The notes beneath the pieces were generated by a model. That model was not told the DNA's origin, searched no databases, and was given only the letters and a program-made list of their open reading frames with translations. 64,000 nucleotides of DNA from Thiobaca trueperi (GTDB lineage Bacteria; Pseudomonadota; Gammaproteobacteria; Chromatiales; Chromatiaceae): positions 62,001 to 126,000 of the forward strand of contig NZ_SMAO01000005.1 of assembly GCF_004342175.1 (NCBI RefSeq), written 5' to 3'. Below are positions 8,210 to 15,597 of this stretch, piece by piece (position 1 is the first letter of the stretch; every line of letters starts with the position of its first letter). A program made the position numbers and the translations under genes.

Positions 8210-8640
8210 GTTGCCGCTTGCTCCCGGATCAGCGTGACGAACCCCAACAGCGACAGATCCGCCGTCCACTCATGGCCGGGCCATGGCTCCAGGCTTGGCA
8301 CCAGCGCAGCCAGGGGCAGGACCACACGCCAATCCTGCCGATCTGCGCGGTAAGCGAGACAGGGCCGCAGCCCTGCCCGTTGCGCCTGGACCGTGGTCTG
8401 ACTCCACCATTCCCGCAGCAAGCCCTGTGTCGCCTTGCTGTGGCGCTTCACCTCAATGCCGTACCGTGCCAGTTCACGGGCCACGGGTCCGCCCTCGGCG
8501 TTGTCAGCGAGGGTCAGGTCATGGCCTCCTGCCCGTGACTGCTCCAGATTGCGCAGCAGCTTCACGCCAAGGTGGGCGTGGATGGCCTGGATCAGTTCCC
8601 GTTCGCCTGAAGCGCCCTTACTCCGCTGCATCCGGCTCAT
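8206..8640 (-). CDS. PD-(D/E)XK nuclease, Holliday-junction-resolvase-like
   Basis: 144 residues from the ATG at 8640. The motifs are an N-terminal KGASGERELIQ with Glu, then AGGHDLTL (catalytic Asp) and YGIEVKRH (E-x-K), followed by WWSQTTVQAQ carrying the conserved Gln. This order matches small PD-(D/E)XK enzymes related to archaeal Hjc that are common in prophages. A role in resolving or processing element DNA is inference. It overlaps its upstream neighbour by 23 bp and its downstream neighbour by 4 bp. Confidence 0.7.
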   Translation of the reverse strand: MSRMQRSKGASGERELIQAIHAHLGVKLLRNLEQSRAGGHDLTLADNAEGGPVARELARYGIEVKRHSKATQGLLREWWSQTTVQAQRAGLRPCLAYRADRQDWRVVLPLAALVPSLEPWPGHEWTADLSLLGFVTLIREQAAT

Positions 8641-8824
8641 GCCCTGCCTCCGCAACGTCCGGGTCGGTCTGTGGTCCCGCGCCAGCTTCGCGCATCGCCT
8701 GCAAGCGTGCCGCGAACGCCTCGCGCGCAAACTGTTTATCGAGAGGATCAGCGATTTTCCCGGCCAGATCGGCGACCGTTTTCAGGTCCGCTTCGGTTTC
8801 GGCCTCATCAATCCGCGCCAGCAC
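8618..8824 (-). CDS. Hypothetical acidic helical protein
   Basis: 68 residues from a GTG at 8824, MLARIDEAETEADLKTVADL..., highly charged and helical, ending HEPDAAE. No ATG is available; the open frame extends only a further 16 codons upstream. Overlap with the nuclease start suggests coupling. No family recognised. Confidence 0.45.
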   Translation of the reverse strand: MLARIDEAETEADLKTVADLAGKIADPLDKQFAREAFAARLQAMREAGAGPQTDPDVAEAGHEPDAAE

Positions 8825-8878
8825 ATCGACGAGGTTCGCGGCCTCGGGCTGTTTGTCTGCCCCGTTTTTTCCTTGCCA

Positions 8879-9289
8879 TCACTGCCAACGCCGCAAAGCC
8901 GTGGAGATGTGTTTCAGGGAGGGCGCCCGTCCGCAAGCCTCGTAAATCGCGGATCGGATCTCAGCATTGCTTTTCCGCTGACTCTTGAGCCACAGCGCCA
9001 TCATTCGGACGGCAGGGGGATATTCGGCGGACTCATCTTTTTGCATGAATGCCGTCTTCTGCCCGATAGGCGAGGGCATTTTTTCCAGCACGGCCACGCG
9101 CCCCGTCAGAGCGGCGATTTGCTCCCGTAGATCCGGGTTGTTCGTCGCGGAAATGGGCGATTCCCCTGAATCGGCCAAGCCCCCAAGCGCCCTAAGAAGC
9201 GTTGCGGTCATCGTCTCGTCTGATTGGCTCAATGCTCGGATCTTGGCCTTCGTTCCGTCTGGAACTCTGATAGCAATCTGTTCAGTCAT
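8879..9289 (-). CDS. Ribbon-helix-helix-like regulator, paralogue 2
   Basis: 136 residues from the ATG at 9289, preceded by AGGGGCGAG; an upstream ATG at 9310 has no ribosome site. It aligns along its whole length with 7424-7828: QIAIRVPDGTKAKIRALSQS and TMTATLLRALGGL at the N-terminus, a central heptad-like REQIAALTGRVAVLEK, and YPPAVRMMALWL...AEIRSAIYEACGRAPS...TALRRW at the end. The upstream region again carries CTAGC sites. A gene duplication with operator co-duplication is the simplest reading. Confidence 0.65.
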   Translation of the reverse strand: MTEQIAIRVPDGTKAKIRALSQSDETMTATLLRALGGLADSGESPISATNNPDLREQIAALTGRVAVLEKMPSPIGQKTAFMQKDESAEYPPAVRMMALWLKSQRKSNAEIRSAIYEACGRAPSLKHISTALRRWQ

Positions 9290-9334
9290 CGTCTCGCCCC
9301 TGTTTTCCATTGATCTAAAAGCATTTTATCAATT

Positions 9335-9375
9335 TCTAGCTACCTGTATAGCGGTCAGCTAGACACCCAGCTAGA
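9335..9375. promoter_or_regulatory. Operator-like array upstream of the second RHH gene
   Basis: TCTAGC at 9335, TATAGC at 9347, GCTAGA at 9358 and 9370, spaced 11-12 bp. Both the motif and the direct-then-inverted order match the array at 7842-7902. Confidence 0.65.
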
Positions 9376-9447
9376 CCCACGGGGGAGGGAGCCGTGAACC
9401 TCGGCGCCGAACATTCAAGGCGCTGGGAGGATCGATCCAAGGGGGGC

Positions 9448-9732
9448 GACAAGCCTGGATCTCGACGCCTTGCCGGCGCTGGCCGTGGTCCTGGTGGCCG
9501 TGGTCCTGGTGGCCGTGGTCCTGGTGGCCGTGATCTCGGTGCCCGTGGTCCTGCCGTCGGGACCGCTCCGACAAGCCTGGATCTCGACGCCTTGCCGGCG
9601 CTGGCCGTGGTCCTGGTGGCCGTGATCTCGGTGCCCGTGGTCCTGCCGTCGGGACCGCTCCGACAAGCCTGGATCTCGACGCCTTGCCGGCGCTGGCCGT
9701 GGTCCTGGTGGCCGTGATCTCGGTGCCCGTGG
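9448..9732. repeat. 92-bp tandem repeat with nested 15-bp units
   Basis: Three units begin with GACAAGCCTGGATCTCGACG at 9448, 9570 and 9662. Units two and three are 92 bp apart and nearly identical; the first is longer by 30 bp because it holds two extra copies of a 15-bp unit (GGTCCTGGTGGCCGT). Open frames across it on both strands encode only repeats, so I do not call a gene. Confidence 0.85.
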
Positions 9733-9792
9733 CCGATCTCCAGCGGAGGGGAACCCTCCAGGGCGGGTCAGTCCTTCACGATCTCGTTTCAT

Positions 9793-10036
9793 GGCTCAAC
9801 CATCCTCAACCGATTTTTGGCAGTCGCTCAGGACGGCGTGTCAGCCCCGCCGCTCGATCAGTTAACCAAAGTCAACCAAAATCGCCATGCTTGGTATTTT
9901 CGCCACCTTTTCCCACTGCCTTTTTCCTCCCGCATCCCGCGCGCCCCGTCGTGTCCACTTGCTTGTGGGATTTTTTTGGACTCCGAATCCGCATCCCGCA
10001 CGCGCCTATCGTGTCCCTGTAGAAACACCCAACCCC
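9793..10036. other. Gene-free stretch with a direct repeat
   Basis: No convincing gene. Two related segments beginning CGCATCCCGC and ending CGTGTCC lie about 50 bp apart near 9931 and 9981, and a T-run follows the first. Together with the adjacent iteron block this could be part of a replication origin; that is a guess. Confidence 0.35.
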
Positions 10037-10140
10037 TGCGGCATTTGCGGCAGTTGCGGCACTTCGCGCAAGCCATTGATTTAATAGGCTGCAATATCGC
10101 CCCAAGTGCCGCAACCCACTTGCGGCACATTGCGGCACTT
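10037..10140. repeat. Iteron-like block A (TGCGGCA)
   Basis: TGCGGCA occurs at 10037, 10046 and 10055 (9-bp steps), inverted as TGCCGCA at 10107, and again direct at 10121 and 10131. The same six sites with the same offsets (0, 9, 18, 70, 84, 94) recur at 10714-10814. Confidence 0.8.
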
Positions 10141-10159
10141 GCGCGCGCGATCCGACCGC

Positions 10160-10669
10160 TTACGCACGGAGCGCCCGCCAATCCCGGCACCGATGTTCGG
10201 CCGATGGCCACAGCGCCGGGGGAATCAGGCTGGCGGGCGCCTCGATCCGGCAGCGCCCAAGCCCCGCCGTGGGGCTTGTCGTGCTCGGCGTGAAGTGCTG
10301 ACAGCGATCACAGGACACGGGAGGGGGATCGCTGGCACGGGCGGGTTGAGGTGGCGCGGGGCCATTCTCATCCAGGGAGGGAGAAGGAGGAGGAGCAACC
10401 GCGCCTGATACCGGGTCAGGCTCCGACTCGGCCCTGACCGCCTGACCGGGATACCAGCGCGCGAGGTCCGCCCGGCTGGCCGGGGGCGTGAAGGAATGCG
10501 ACAGCCAGCCCTCGGGCTCCGGGTGCTGGATCCACCACAGCCGGGAGGTTTCGCCCGGCTCGGACGCGGCACACGTTTCGACGGATACCCCTTCATCTGC
10601 CGCAACTGCCGCAACTGCCGCAACGGTTCCGGGATTCTCAGGGAGGATAAAACGGTCTAGAACGCTCAT
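10160..10669 (-). CDS. Hypothetical protein with a Cys-rich C-terminus
   Basis: 169 residues, MSVLDRFILPENPGTVAAVA... A proline-rich linker (about 85-110) leads to a C-terminal part with four cysteines (VSCDRCQHFTP, GRCRIEAP, EHRCRDW) that could bind zinc; similar short Cys modules are found in phage and plasmid proteins. Three TGCCGCAAC repeats within codons 11-20 encode the AAVAAVAA run. The gene is flanked on both sides by the duplicated iteron blocks. Function unknown. Confidence 0.6.
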   Translation of the reverse strand: MSVLDRFILPENPGTVAAVAAVAADEGVSVETCAASEPGETSRLWWIQHPEPEGWLSHSFTPPASRADLARWYPGQAVRAESEPDPVSGAVAPPPSPSLDENGPAPPQPARASDPPPVSCDRCQHFTPSTTSPTAGLGRCRIEAPASLIPPALWPSAEHRCRDWRALRA

Positions 10670-10713
10670 TTTAGAAGAAAGAAAGAGTCTTAAATTTCAC
10701 TTATCGGGAGGGC

Positions 10714-10814
10714 TGCGGCAGTTGCGGCAGTTGCGGCACTTCTTTCAAGTTGTTGACGGCAAAGGGACTGATCCTTTCCCAAGTGCCGCAACCCAGTTGC
10801 GGCACATTGCGGCA
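10714..10814. repeat. Iteron-like block C (TGCGGCA), duplicate of block A
   Basis: TGCGGCA at 10714, 10723, 10732, inverted copy at 10784, direct at 10798 and 10808. It lies between the stop of the DUF3987 gene and the start of the 10160-10669 gene. Sequence similarity to block A extends through the final AAGTGCCGCAACCCA and GCACATTGCGGCACTT segments. Confidence 0.8.
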
Positions 10815-10822
10815 CTTAGGAA

Positions 10823-13444
10823 TCACTGTGGAGTCAGCAGCTTAGGATTCACCTGGATCCGTTTCTGCTTGCCAGCATCGCACCGCCGCAAGTGATTCGC
10901 CTCGGCCAGAATGTCCAGCGCGTCATCCCGCCGCACGGTTTCGCGCACCCGGTTGGGGCCGTACTTCGAGATGTCCCGGAGCGACACGCCCCCCTCGCGA
11001 TCCATGATCGGCTCCCCGTGGCGGTCGGCCAGTTCGCGCGCCTTCCCCGACAGCCAGGCCGATAGCTCCCGCGCGTCCAGGGTCTCGGGTGGCGTGTCGA
11101 TCTCCAGAAACAGCCGCCGCGCCTCGTTCAGATGCCAGCCCGCGACCGCAATACCCGCTTCCATGTAGCTGGACTCGATCAGCTTACCCACCCGCCCTTG
11201 ATCGAACAGCTTGAACACCGCCGCGATCCGGCAGGCGTTTTCCGCCGTCTTGCTGGCCACGTCGCGCACGCTGGCAAACTCCCCGAAGTCGCACAGCTCC
11301 CGCTCGATGGCATCGTGAAAGCCGATCCAGGTTTGTTTCGCGGCCGGGTCGAGGTGCATCACGGACGGATCCAAACGCATCATCGCGCCGCGATCCTCCC
11401 CGCTGCAATCGATGGGCAGGGGGAGTTCCAGCAGGGACAAGATTTGCCGGTCGAATGCCTCCAGCGCCGTCCAAGACTCGGGAGGCTCGCGATAAAGCCG
11501 GGTGCCCATGGTCGAATCTGGGTGGCAGATCAGAAACCGCGCGAGGAATCCAATGTTGCGCGCGCCCTTGTCGATCAGCTTGGGCAACAGATCAGGTTGC
11601 AGCATCAGAAAGGCCGAGAACCGCCGCCCACGCAGCTCCGCGACGGTCGCCTGTTTGCGCGTCGGCGTGAAGTCCCGCCCATCCCACAAAATGTTCAGCA
11701 GCGACAGCAGTGAGGTCGCGTTCTCCTCCCCGAGCCCCGGGGAGCCGATGACCGCGCCCGCCTCATCCGAGAACAACCCCGAGCTTGGCCAGCCGCTCGC
11801 GACCGCAAAGGCCAGACTCGCCGGGTTCACATCCTCGTGGGTCGGAGAGGGCAGCGGCTTCGCGACGATGGGGTTTTGCTCCAGCTCGATCAGTCGCGCC
11901 TGCAACCGCTCCAACTCCTTGCCCGCCTCCTCATCGTCCACCTTGCCGGATAGCGTCTTGATCTTGGACTCGACACCCGACATCCGGGCCTTGTGGTCCT
12001 TGGCCATCGCGACCGAGCGGCGAAATTCATCCGCCCGGTCCTCCCGCTCGCGCCGCACCCACGCCCGGATAGCCCGGCTGAACTGCTTGTCCGCCGCGCT
12101 TTTCCGCTCCCCGGATTGCGCGACGGCTAGCAGGTAGAGACTGCACGGCGAGCGCAGATGCTCGTTACGCGCGACATCCGCGAGCCCTTGAGCGGCGAGG
12201 GCCATCTGACCTAGGGCCGATGACGCGACCAACGGGAGGGGTTGGCGCCCGAAGGCCGCGTACTCACGAATCGCCAGTTGCGCGACCGCTGGGAAGAGTG
12301 GCAAGGGATACGGCAGAGCATCGGCCGGTGAGGACACGTCCGACGGCTCCGGCCACGGTTCCTCGCGCGCAGTCGCCGTGCCCTCCCATCCGGGAGGCGG
12401 TTCCGCCCATCCTGGGAGATCCGCCGACGTCTCGGGGCGAGTCTTGCCGGCGCGTGGAGCCTCAGCGCCAGTCCCGCGATTCGGGCCGGAAGCCTCACCC
12501 TGGACGGGCGAAGGTCGCGCGCTCCGCTCGATCCAGCCTTGCGTTGCCGGATCGACGCCCATCTGACGACACAGCCACAAGGCCGCCTCGCGCGCGTTCG
12601 CCGCCTCGCTCCACTGAACCACAAGGTCAATCGGCGATTTGCCGCACTCCTCGCCAAAGTCGCGAATCCCAGCCGGAAGGATGCTGATAGCTTCCTCCAG
12701 GTCACGCCCCAGCGCGGCGGATTCGATCCGGAACCCGTCATGGTAGGGTCGCGCCTTCGGGAACAGTTGCGGCACCCAATCGCCCAGCCGCGACATGGCT
12801 AGGGTGTTGACCCGCGCAAAGAAGCTGTCACCCGCAAGCGGGGCGACAGCCCCGCTTGGCGAACGGGGCGATGACGCCTTAGCATGCAGCGGGGCCAGTG
12901 TGCCGGTGACGAACCCCGCGAGGTCTTCAAGCTCGCCCCGGATCGCCTCCCCCGTGACGGTGAAATACCTCCCCGCCGCGTATGCCTCGATGCCGCTCGC
13001 GTTTGAGCCAAGCGACGGGAAGGACGCGCCCCGCCCGATGGCGTGAACGCCCTTACCTGACGGCGAGACTTCGACATAGCCCGGCAGCTTCTCGGCCAGC
13101 GCCGCCAGTTCGGGGCGGACGTCGGTTCCATCCAGATCGACCCCTTGCCAAAAACTCCCGTGGCCGTCCGGTCCCAGCGCGAAGCCCAAGCCCGTGAAGT
13201 TGCCGCCGCGCAAGACCTTCTCGGCCTCCTCGAAGGTGACGAGGCGCGCCACATCTGCCGGCGTGTCGAGCGCGCCTTGACGCGGTTCGCCATCGGCATA
13301 GAAGGGAACTTTCCGGGGCTTTTTCGATTTGTCGCGATTGGCCAGGCTCCGCCAAAGCAGCCAGCGCGGAGCCGCGCGCATCGCGGCCGGGAGATGTTGA
13401 AACGAGCGGTCGGGCAGCGGGACCGCTGATTGAGTCGTCGTCAT
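10823..13444 (-). CDS. Primase-polymerase/DUF3987 replication protein
   Basis: 873 residues from the ATG at 13444, which overlaps the upstream stop (ATGA). The N-terminal 190 residues (PRWLLWR, GLGFALGPDG, WQGVDLDGTD, VEVSPSGKGVHAIG) match bifunctional primase-polymerase domains of mobile elements. A Pro-rich linker (about 320-400) leads to a DUF3987 domain with a P-loop-like AQSGERKSAAD and a central coiled region (about 500-560). Such two-part proteins combine priming with helicase or ATPase activity for element replication. A longer open frame upstream to 13684 lacks conserved sequence. Confidence 0.8.
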   Translation of the reverse strand: MTTTQSAVPLPDRSFQHLPAAMRAAPRWLLWRSLANRDKSKKPRKVPFYADGEPRQGALDTPADVARLVTFEEAEKVLRGGNFTGLGFALGPDGHGSFWQGVDLDGTDVRPELAALAEKLPGYVEVSPSGKGVHAIGRGASFPSLGSNASGIEAYAAGRYFTVTGEAIRGELEDLAGFVTGTLAPLHAKASSPRSPSGAVAPLAGDSFFARVNTLAMSRLGDWVPQLFPKARPYHDGFRIESAALGRDLEEAISILPAGIRDFGEECGKSPIDLVVQWSEAANAREAALWLCRQMGVDPATQGWIERSARPSPVQGEASGPNRGTGAEAPRAGKTRPETSADLPGWAEPPPGWEGTATAREEPWPEPSDVSSPADALPYPLPLFPAVAQLAIREYAAFGRQPLPLVASSALGQMALAAQGLADVARNEHLRSPCSLYLLAVAQSGERKSAADKQFSRAIRAWVRREREDRADEFRRSVAMAKDHKARMSGVESKIKTLSGKVDDEEAGKELERLQARLIELEQNPIVAKPLPSPTHEDVNPASLAFAVASGWPSSGLFSDEAGAVIGSPGLGEENATSLLSLLNILWDGRDFTPTRKQATVAELRGRRFSAFLMLQPDLLPKLIDKGARNIGFLARFLICHPDSTMGTRLYREPPESWTALEAFDRQILSLLELPLPIDCSGEDRGAMMRLDPSVMHLDPAAKQTWIGFHDAIERELCDFGEFASVRDVASKTAENACRIAAVFKLFDQGRVGKLIESSYMEAGIAVAGWHLNEARRLFLEIDTPPETLDARELSAWLSGKARELADRHGEPIMDREGGVSLRDISKYGPNRVRETVRRDDALDILAEANHLRRCDAGKQKRIQVNPKLLTPQ

Positions 13445-13887
13445 GTCCGCCCCCGACCGCAAAGGATCAAATCCTCGGGAAGCGGACACCGATAGGCACC
13501 GCGCGGGGTTCGGATGGCTCGGTACAGGCGGACGTGATCGGAGATCGTCAGCAATCCGCGCGCCCGCCGCCAGGCGTAGCCGCCGATCCCTGACCGTGCC
13601 GCATGGGACGCGATGAGTCGGAGCGGAGGGGGCAAAGCCCCCTTTCCAGGGGGGTGAATCATTACGCCGTACCCTCCTTGGCAACCCCCAGCCGCCCGCT
13701 GGTGCGCCTCCTGAATCGCCGCTTCAAGGGCATCGTTCAGGGTGGCGCCATCGGCAAGGTCGAAGAGTTGCTGGCGCTCGATCTCGGCGGCGTGGCGTTG
13801 CCGCTCGTCCAGTTCAGCCGGTGAGGGTGGAATGGGCGGCTGTTCTTCGGGTGTGGTGCAGGGTGCGGTGTCTTGGTAGGCGCTCAT
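13441..13887 (-). CDS. Hypothetical protein
   Basis: 148 residues, MSAYQDTAPCTTPEEQPPIP.... A proline-rich N-terminus, a helical segment (PAELDERQRHAAEIERQQL), then a basic C-terminal part (GIGGYAWRRARGLLTISDHV). It overlaps both neighbours by 4 bp, placing it in the primase operon. No family recognised. Confidence 0.6.
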   Translation of the reverse strand: MSAYQDTAPCTTPEEQPPIPPSPAELDERQRHAAEIERQQLFDLADGATLNDALEAAIQEAHQRAAGGCQGGYGVMIHPPGKGALPPPLRLIASHAARSGIGGYAWRRARGLLTISDHVRLYRAIRTPRGAYRCPLPEDLILCGRGRT

Positions 13888-14168
13888 GCTGCACCTCCAT
13901 TGCCGGTAGCGGCTACGTCCAGCGGCAAGCAGGAATTGACGAGGGCATGCGCCATTTCCAAGCTGTAGATGGCGCAGTAGATCGCAGTCGTTTCCGAGCC
14001 GGGGGGCAGATTGCCAGCCGCATCCACCAGGGATTGCAGCGCCGCACCCATGATCGTGTCGGCCAGTTCAAGAGCATGGCCGGATGGGTATCCGGCATTG
14101 ACGCTGAACGCGAAGGCGTCAGGGCCGGCTGACAGATCGCGGTAGAAGGGGGTCTGTTTGGTTTTCAC
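13884..14168 (-). CDS. Hypothetical small phage-type protein
   Basis: 94 residues from a GTG at 14168, chosen because AAAGGCG lies about 8 bp upstream; the longer frame to 14246 lacks conservation signs. The sequence YRDLSAGPDAFAFSVNAGYP...LELADTIMGAALQSLVDAA resembles short alpha-helical proteins next to prophage regulators (DUF3077-like, uncertain). Stop overlaps the next start. Confidence 0.55.
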   Translation of the reverse strand: MKTKQTPFYRDLSAGPDAFAFSVNAGYPSGHALELADTIMGAALQSLVDAAGNLPPGSETTAIYCAIYSLEMAHALVNSCLPLDVAATGNGGAA

Positions 14169-14249
14169 GGGTCGCCTTTTTTGGGGTGAGAGCCGACCAG
14201 CAGGCGTAAAAGTGCCCGTGACGACATGCGCAGCGGCATGTATCATTTA

Positions 14250-14387
14250 CTGGTCGGTCGGGTCCGGTTCGGTATGCTCCGGGGTCCGGTCTGGCTTTAG
14301 CTCCTGATGCGGTTGTAACGCTCAGGCGGCATACAAAAACGTCTTGCTTGTCTGAACCCGACGCCTAAAACGTCGGGTTTCTCTTTT
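14250..14387 (+). ncRNA. Candidate plus-strand small RNA ending at a terminator
   Basis: The gap between the HTH gene and the primase operon holds no ORF, but ends on the plus strand with a strong terminator: AACCCGACG (14355-14363), CGTCGGGTT (14371-14379), then TTCTCTTTT. No plus-strand gene precedes it. A GTATGC...GCATAC pair upstream could add a second stem. A short RNA antisense to the operon leader is a plausible reading, not demonstrated. Confidence 0.35.
14355..14387 (+). terminator. Rho-independent terminator on the plus strand
   Basis: A 9-bp stem AACCCGACG/CGTCGGGTT with a 7-nt loop and a T-rich tail, oriented against the surrounding genes. Confidence 0.75.
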
Positions 14388-14463
14388 GGGCGATACCTCT
14401 CTGCGCTTTCTCGTTGCGAGTCGTGCGACTGTTGATCGGCGTCCGGTTCATTCCATTGATCTC

Positions 14464-14673
14464 CTACGCCGCTTCTTGCTGGCGCTGATACGTCGAATGC
14501 GTCTCTGCGAAGTCTCGAATAGCCTCATCCGAAACGCGATAGACGCGACCGAATTGAACTGCCCTCAATTCGCCGATTGCGATCATGCGCCGCACATGGC
14601 GCGGACTCAGGTCGAAAAGCTCGGCGACAGCTTCTGTTGAATGCCAGCGCGGTGCGGCTTGGATGGTGCTCAT
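14464..14673 (-). CDS. AlpA/excisionase-like helix-turn-helix protein
   Basis: 69 residues from the ATG at 14673 with GAGG 7 bp upstream. The sequence WHSTEAVAELFDLSPRHVRRMIAIGELRAVQFGRVYRVSDEAI is a MerR-like winged HTH as in the excisionase/AlpA family (HTH_17). Encoded near the integrase in a tRNA-targeting element, it may control integrase expression or excision. Role inferred from context. Confidence 0.75.
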   Translation of the reverse strand: MSTIQAAPRWHSTEAVAELFDLSPRHVRRMIAIGELRAVQFGRVYRVSDEAIRDFAETHSTYQRQQEAA

Positions 14674-14753
14674 TGGTTCCTCACGGCTTGGGTTGCGGTG
14701 TGAGGACTTTAGCAACCAAAGCGGCGAGCAACGCCTTAATTCCCTTAATTCCG

Positions 14754-15542
14754 CTAATTGCCGGTTAATTGCTTCTTAACGTATTGAAATCGCCTGCCGA
14801 ATGTTTGGCGGTCGCGTGGCTCGCCATTAACGAGCATTTTCCCCTCGCTTCTCGACCATTTAATGCCACATGGCGTTTGCCAGTGATTACCGAGCCGATC
14901 CAAGCACTGATGAGCCGTTTGGGGATATTCGCCCTTCTCCCGACGGTAGGCATCGAAGCATTCGCGGACGACAGTGGTTAAAGGATCCCTTTCGCGCGTT
15001 TTTATGGCTGTCGCTTCCATAGTCGAATGATGCCCGGATGCCTCGTCTGCCCTTGGTGCGGCTTGTGGTTCCCACCACAGATGCAGATCCGCATCCATCG
15101 GCAGCGGCCATTCGCCTTCCTTCTGAAGGTAGATCCGCAAGTCGTCGCGGTGGATGAGATAGAAATGCCCGTTGTACGGGTTGCTGTCCGGCGGGTCGAT
15201 CTCATGCAGATTCGGGTGCTCGCGCATTCGGCGCATCTGCGTTTCTGCATCCACCTCGTCAAAGCGCAACCCTTCACCAGCCTCGGGCGGCGGCGGCGAG
15301 AAACCGGCCTCAACATCATCAATCGGCAGGCCGTTGCCTTGGCGGTGCATGTAGATCGTGCATTCCTCCAGCAGGGTCTTGGCGAAGTCATCCCCCAATG
15401 GGTGAAGCTGGGCGATCTCGGCAATCGACAGGCGTTCGGGCAGTAAGCCACGCTTTGCCTGCTCAATGATGGGCCAATGTTTCGCTGACCATCGAAGCGA
15501 CATAGCGACATCCTTCTGTGTCACCTTCAGGAAAGGAGCCAA
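14754..15542 (-). CDS. Hypothetical island protein
   Basis: 262 residues, the second gene from the integrase. The N-terminal part (residues 14-60: SLRWSAKHWPIIEQAKRGLL, AEIAQLHPLGDDFAKTLLEE) looks helical; the middle is acidic (FDEVDAETQMRRMREHP); the C-terminal third (TTVVRECFDAYRREKGEYP...FGRRFQYVKKQL) is basic and may bind nucleic acid. Similar proteins sit beside integrases in proteobacterial islands, but I cannot name a family. Confidence 0.6.
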   Translation of the reverse strand: MAPFLKVTQKDVAMSLRWSAKHWPIIEQAKRGLLPERLSIAEIAQLHPLGDDFAKTLLEECTIYMHRQGNGLPIDDVEAGFSPPPPEAGEGLRFDEVDAETQMRRMREHPNLHEIDPPDSNPYNGHFYLIHRDDLRIYLQKEGEWPLPMDADLHLWWEPQAAPRADEASGHHSTMEATAIKTRERDPLTTVVRECFDAYRREKGEYPQTAHQCLDRLGNHWQTPCGIKWSRSEGKMLVNGEPRDRQTFGRRFQYVKKQLTGN

Positions 15543-15597
15543 GCCAGAGCGGTGAAGGATCCGCCTTTTCGGGAGCTACCCTAGACTTGGCTGGAAC

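Noticed and set aside
9448-9732. Possible second CRISPR array
   Set aside because: The units are contiguous tandem repeats without unique spacers.
9415-9792. Repeat-encoded minus-strand ORF rich in GHQDHGHQDH
   Set aside because: Its sequence is only the translation of the 92/15-bp tandem repeat; similar open frames exist on other frames, with no start signal.
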